Source of the DNA: Paludibacter sp. | GTDB taxonomy: Bacteria; Bacteroidota; Bacteroidia; Bacteroidales; Paludibacteraceae | Direction: 5' to 3' | NCBI GenBank assembly: GCA_030655595.1 | Contig: JAUSNQ010000197.1 | Span: forward strand, 1-5,702 | DNA: 5,702 bases | In this document: one piece after another, positions 5,645 through 5,702 of the stretch | Layout: each line of letters begins with the position of its first letter | Position numbering within the stretch: position 1 is the stretch's first letter | The notes under the pieces: generated by a model | Databases searched by the model: none | What the model was told of the DNA's origin: nothing | Seen by the model: the letters and a program-made list of their open reading frames with translations, nothing else | Translations under genes and position numbers: made by a program

Positions 5645-5702
5645 ATGAATAAGACCCCCAAAAAGCGTGCACTTGCGCCACAATATGTAAGTCCAAAACA
5701 AC
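5645..5702 (+). CDS. Putative transposase, N-terminal 19 codons (partial)
   Basis: An open frame starts at ATG 5645-5647 and continues past the right edge with the residues MNKTPKKRALAPQYVSPKQ. A basic start followed by a PQYVSPxQ-type segment is what I recall from the N-termini of Bacteroidota IS5/IS1182-like DDE transposases, where the next residues usually read LTLAGF or similar. Only 19 codons are visible, so the family call is tentative. The predicted promoter and the terminal-repeat-like sequence just upstream support a transposase. Confidence 0.5.
   Translation, partial: MNKTPKKRALAPQYVSPKQ

Larger units (their letters stand above)
5567..5702 (+). mobile_element. Left end of an insertion sequence
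   Basis: Starting 37 bp after the Fic stop codon, the sequence AGGGTCTGCTGAAAAAGTG (from about 5567) has the look of an insertion-sequence terminal repeat. About 75 bp further in, a transposase-like gene starts and runs off the right edge. The exact end, the matching right end and any target duplication lie outside the window, so the boundary is approximate. The insertion follows the Fic gene and leaves it intact. Confidence 0.55.

Overview
The window looks like an accessory, mobile-element-worn segment of a Bacteroidota (Bacteroidetes) chromosome. The evidence is the AT-rich sequence, promoter elements of the Bacteroidota type (TTG or TTTG about 19-21 bp from TAnnTTTG), a lipoprotein with a vWA-like fold, a secreted PEGA-repeat protein with an N-terminal domain I associate with Bacteroidota, and a tyrosine recombinase of the SAM-like-domain type common in Bacteroidota mobile elements. 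Genus cannot be told from the sequence.

Layout from left to right. At 1-119 there is no gene, but a good leftward promoter and phased A-tracts suggest that another minus-strand gene starts beyond the left edge. A short vWA-like lipoprotein lies on the minus strand at 120-746. The stretch 747-1411 is AT-rich and holds no gene I can defend, only a small hairpin, a facing pair of TATATTTG boxes and a weak inverted repeat. A broken tyrosine recombinase occupies 1412 to about 2290 on the minus strand. It keeps all catalytic residues and its C-terminus, but it has an in-frame TGA and lacks its N-terminus. It abuts, and overlaps by a few codons, the 3' end of a five-repeat PEGA protein at 2265-3710 on the minus strand, which also seems cut short at that junction.

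The divergent gap 3711-4048 is the most structured part. It holds six same-strand copies of TGGAAAWWWTTT spaced near whole helical turns, three inverted repeats, and a plausible promoter. It leads into a 493-residue Fic protein on the plus strand (4049-5530), which joins an AbiEi-like winged-helix/antitoxin-like N-terminal half to a complete Fic domain with its own inhibitory helix. I read this as a possible self-contained, autoregulated toxin-antitoxin-like AMPylator. The window ends in the left end of an insertion sequence, with a promoter and the first 19 codons of a putative transposase (5645 onward).

The genes do not form one pathway. The recombinase relic, the truncated neighbour, the insertion sequence and the toxin-antitoxin-like Fic gene are together typical of a decayed integration hot spot. 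The strongest candidate for something new is the Fic gene with its upstream repeat array.
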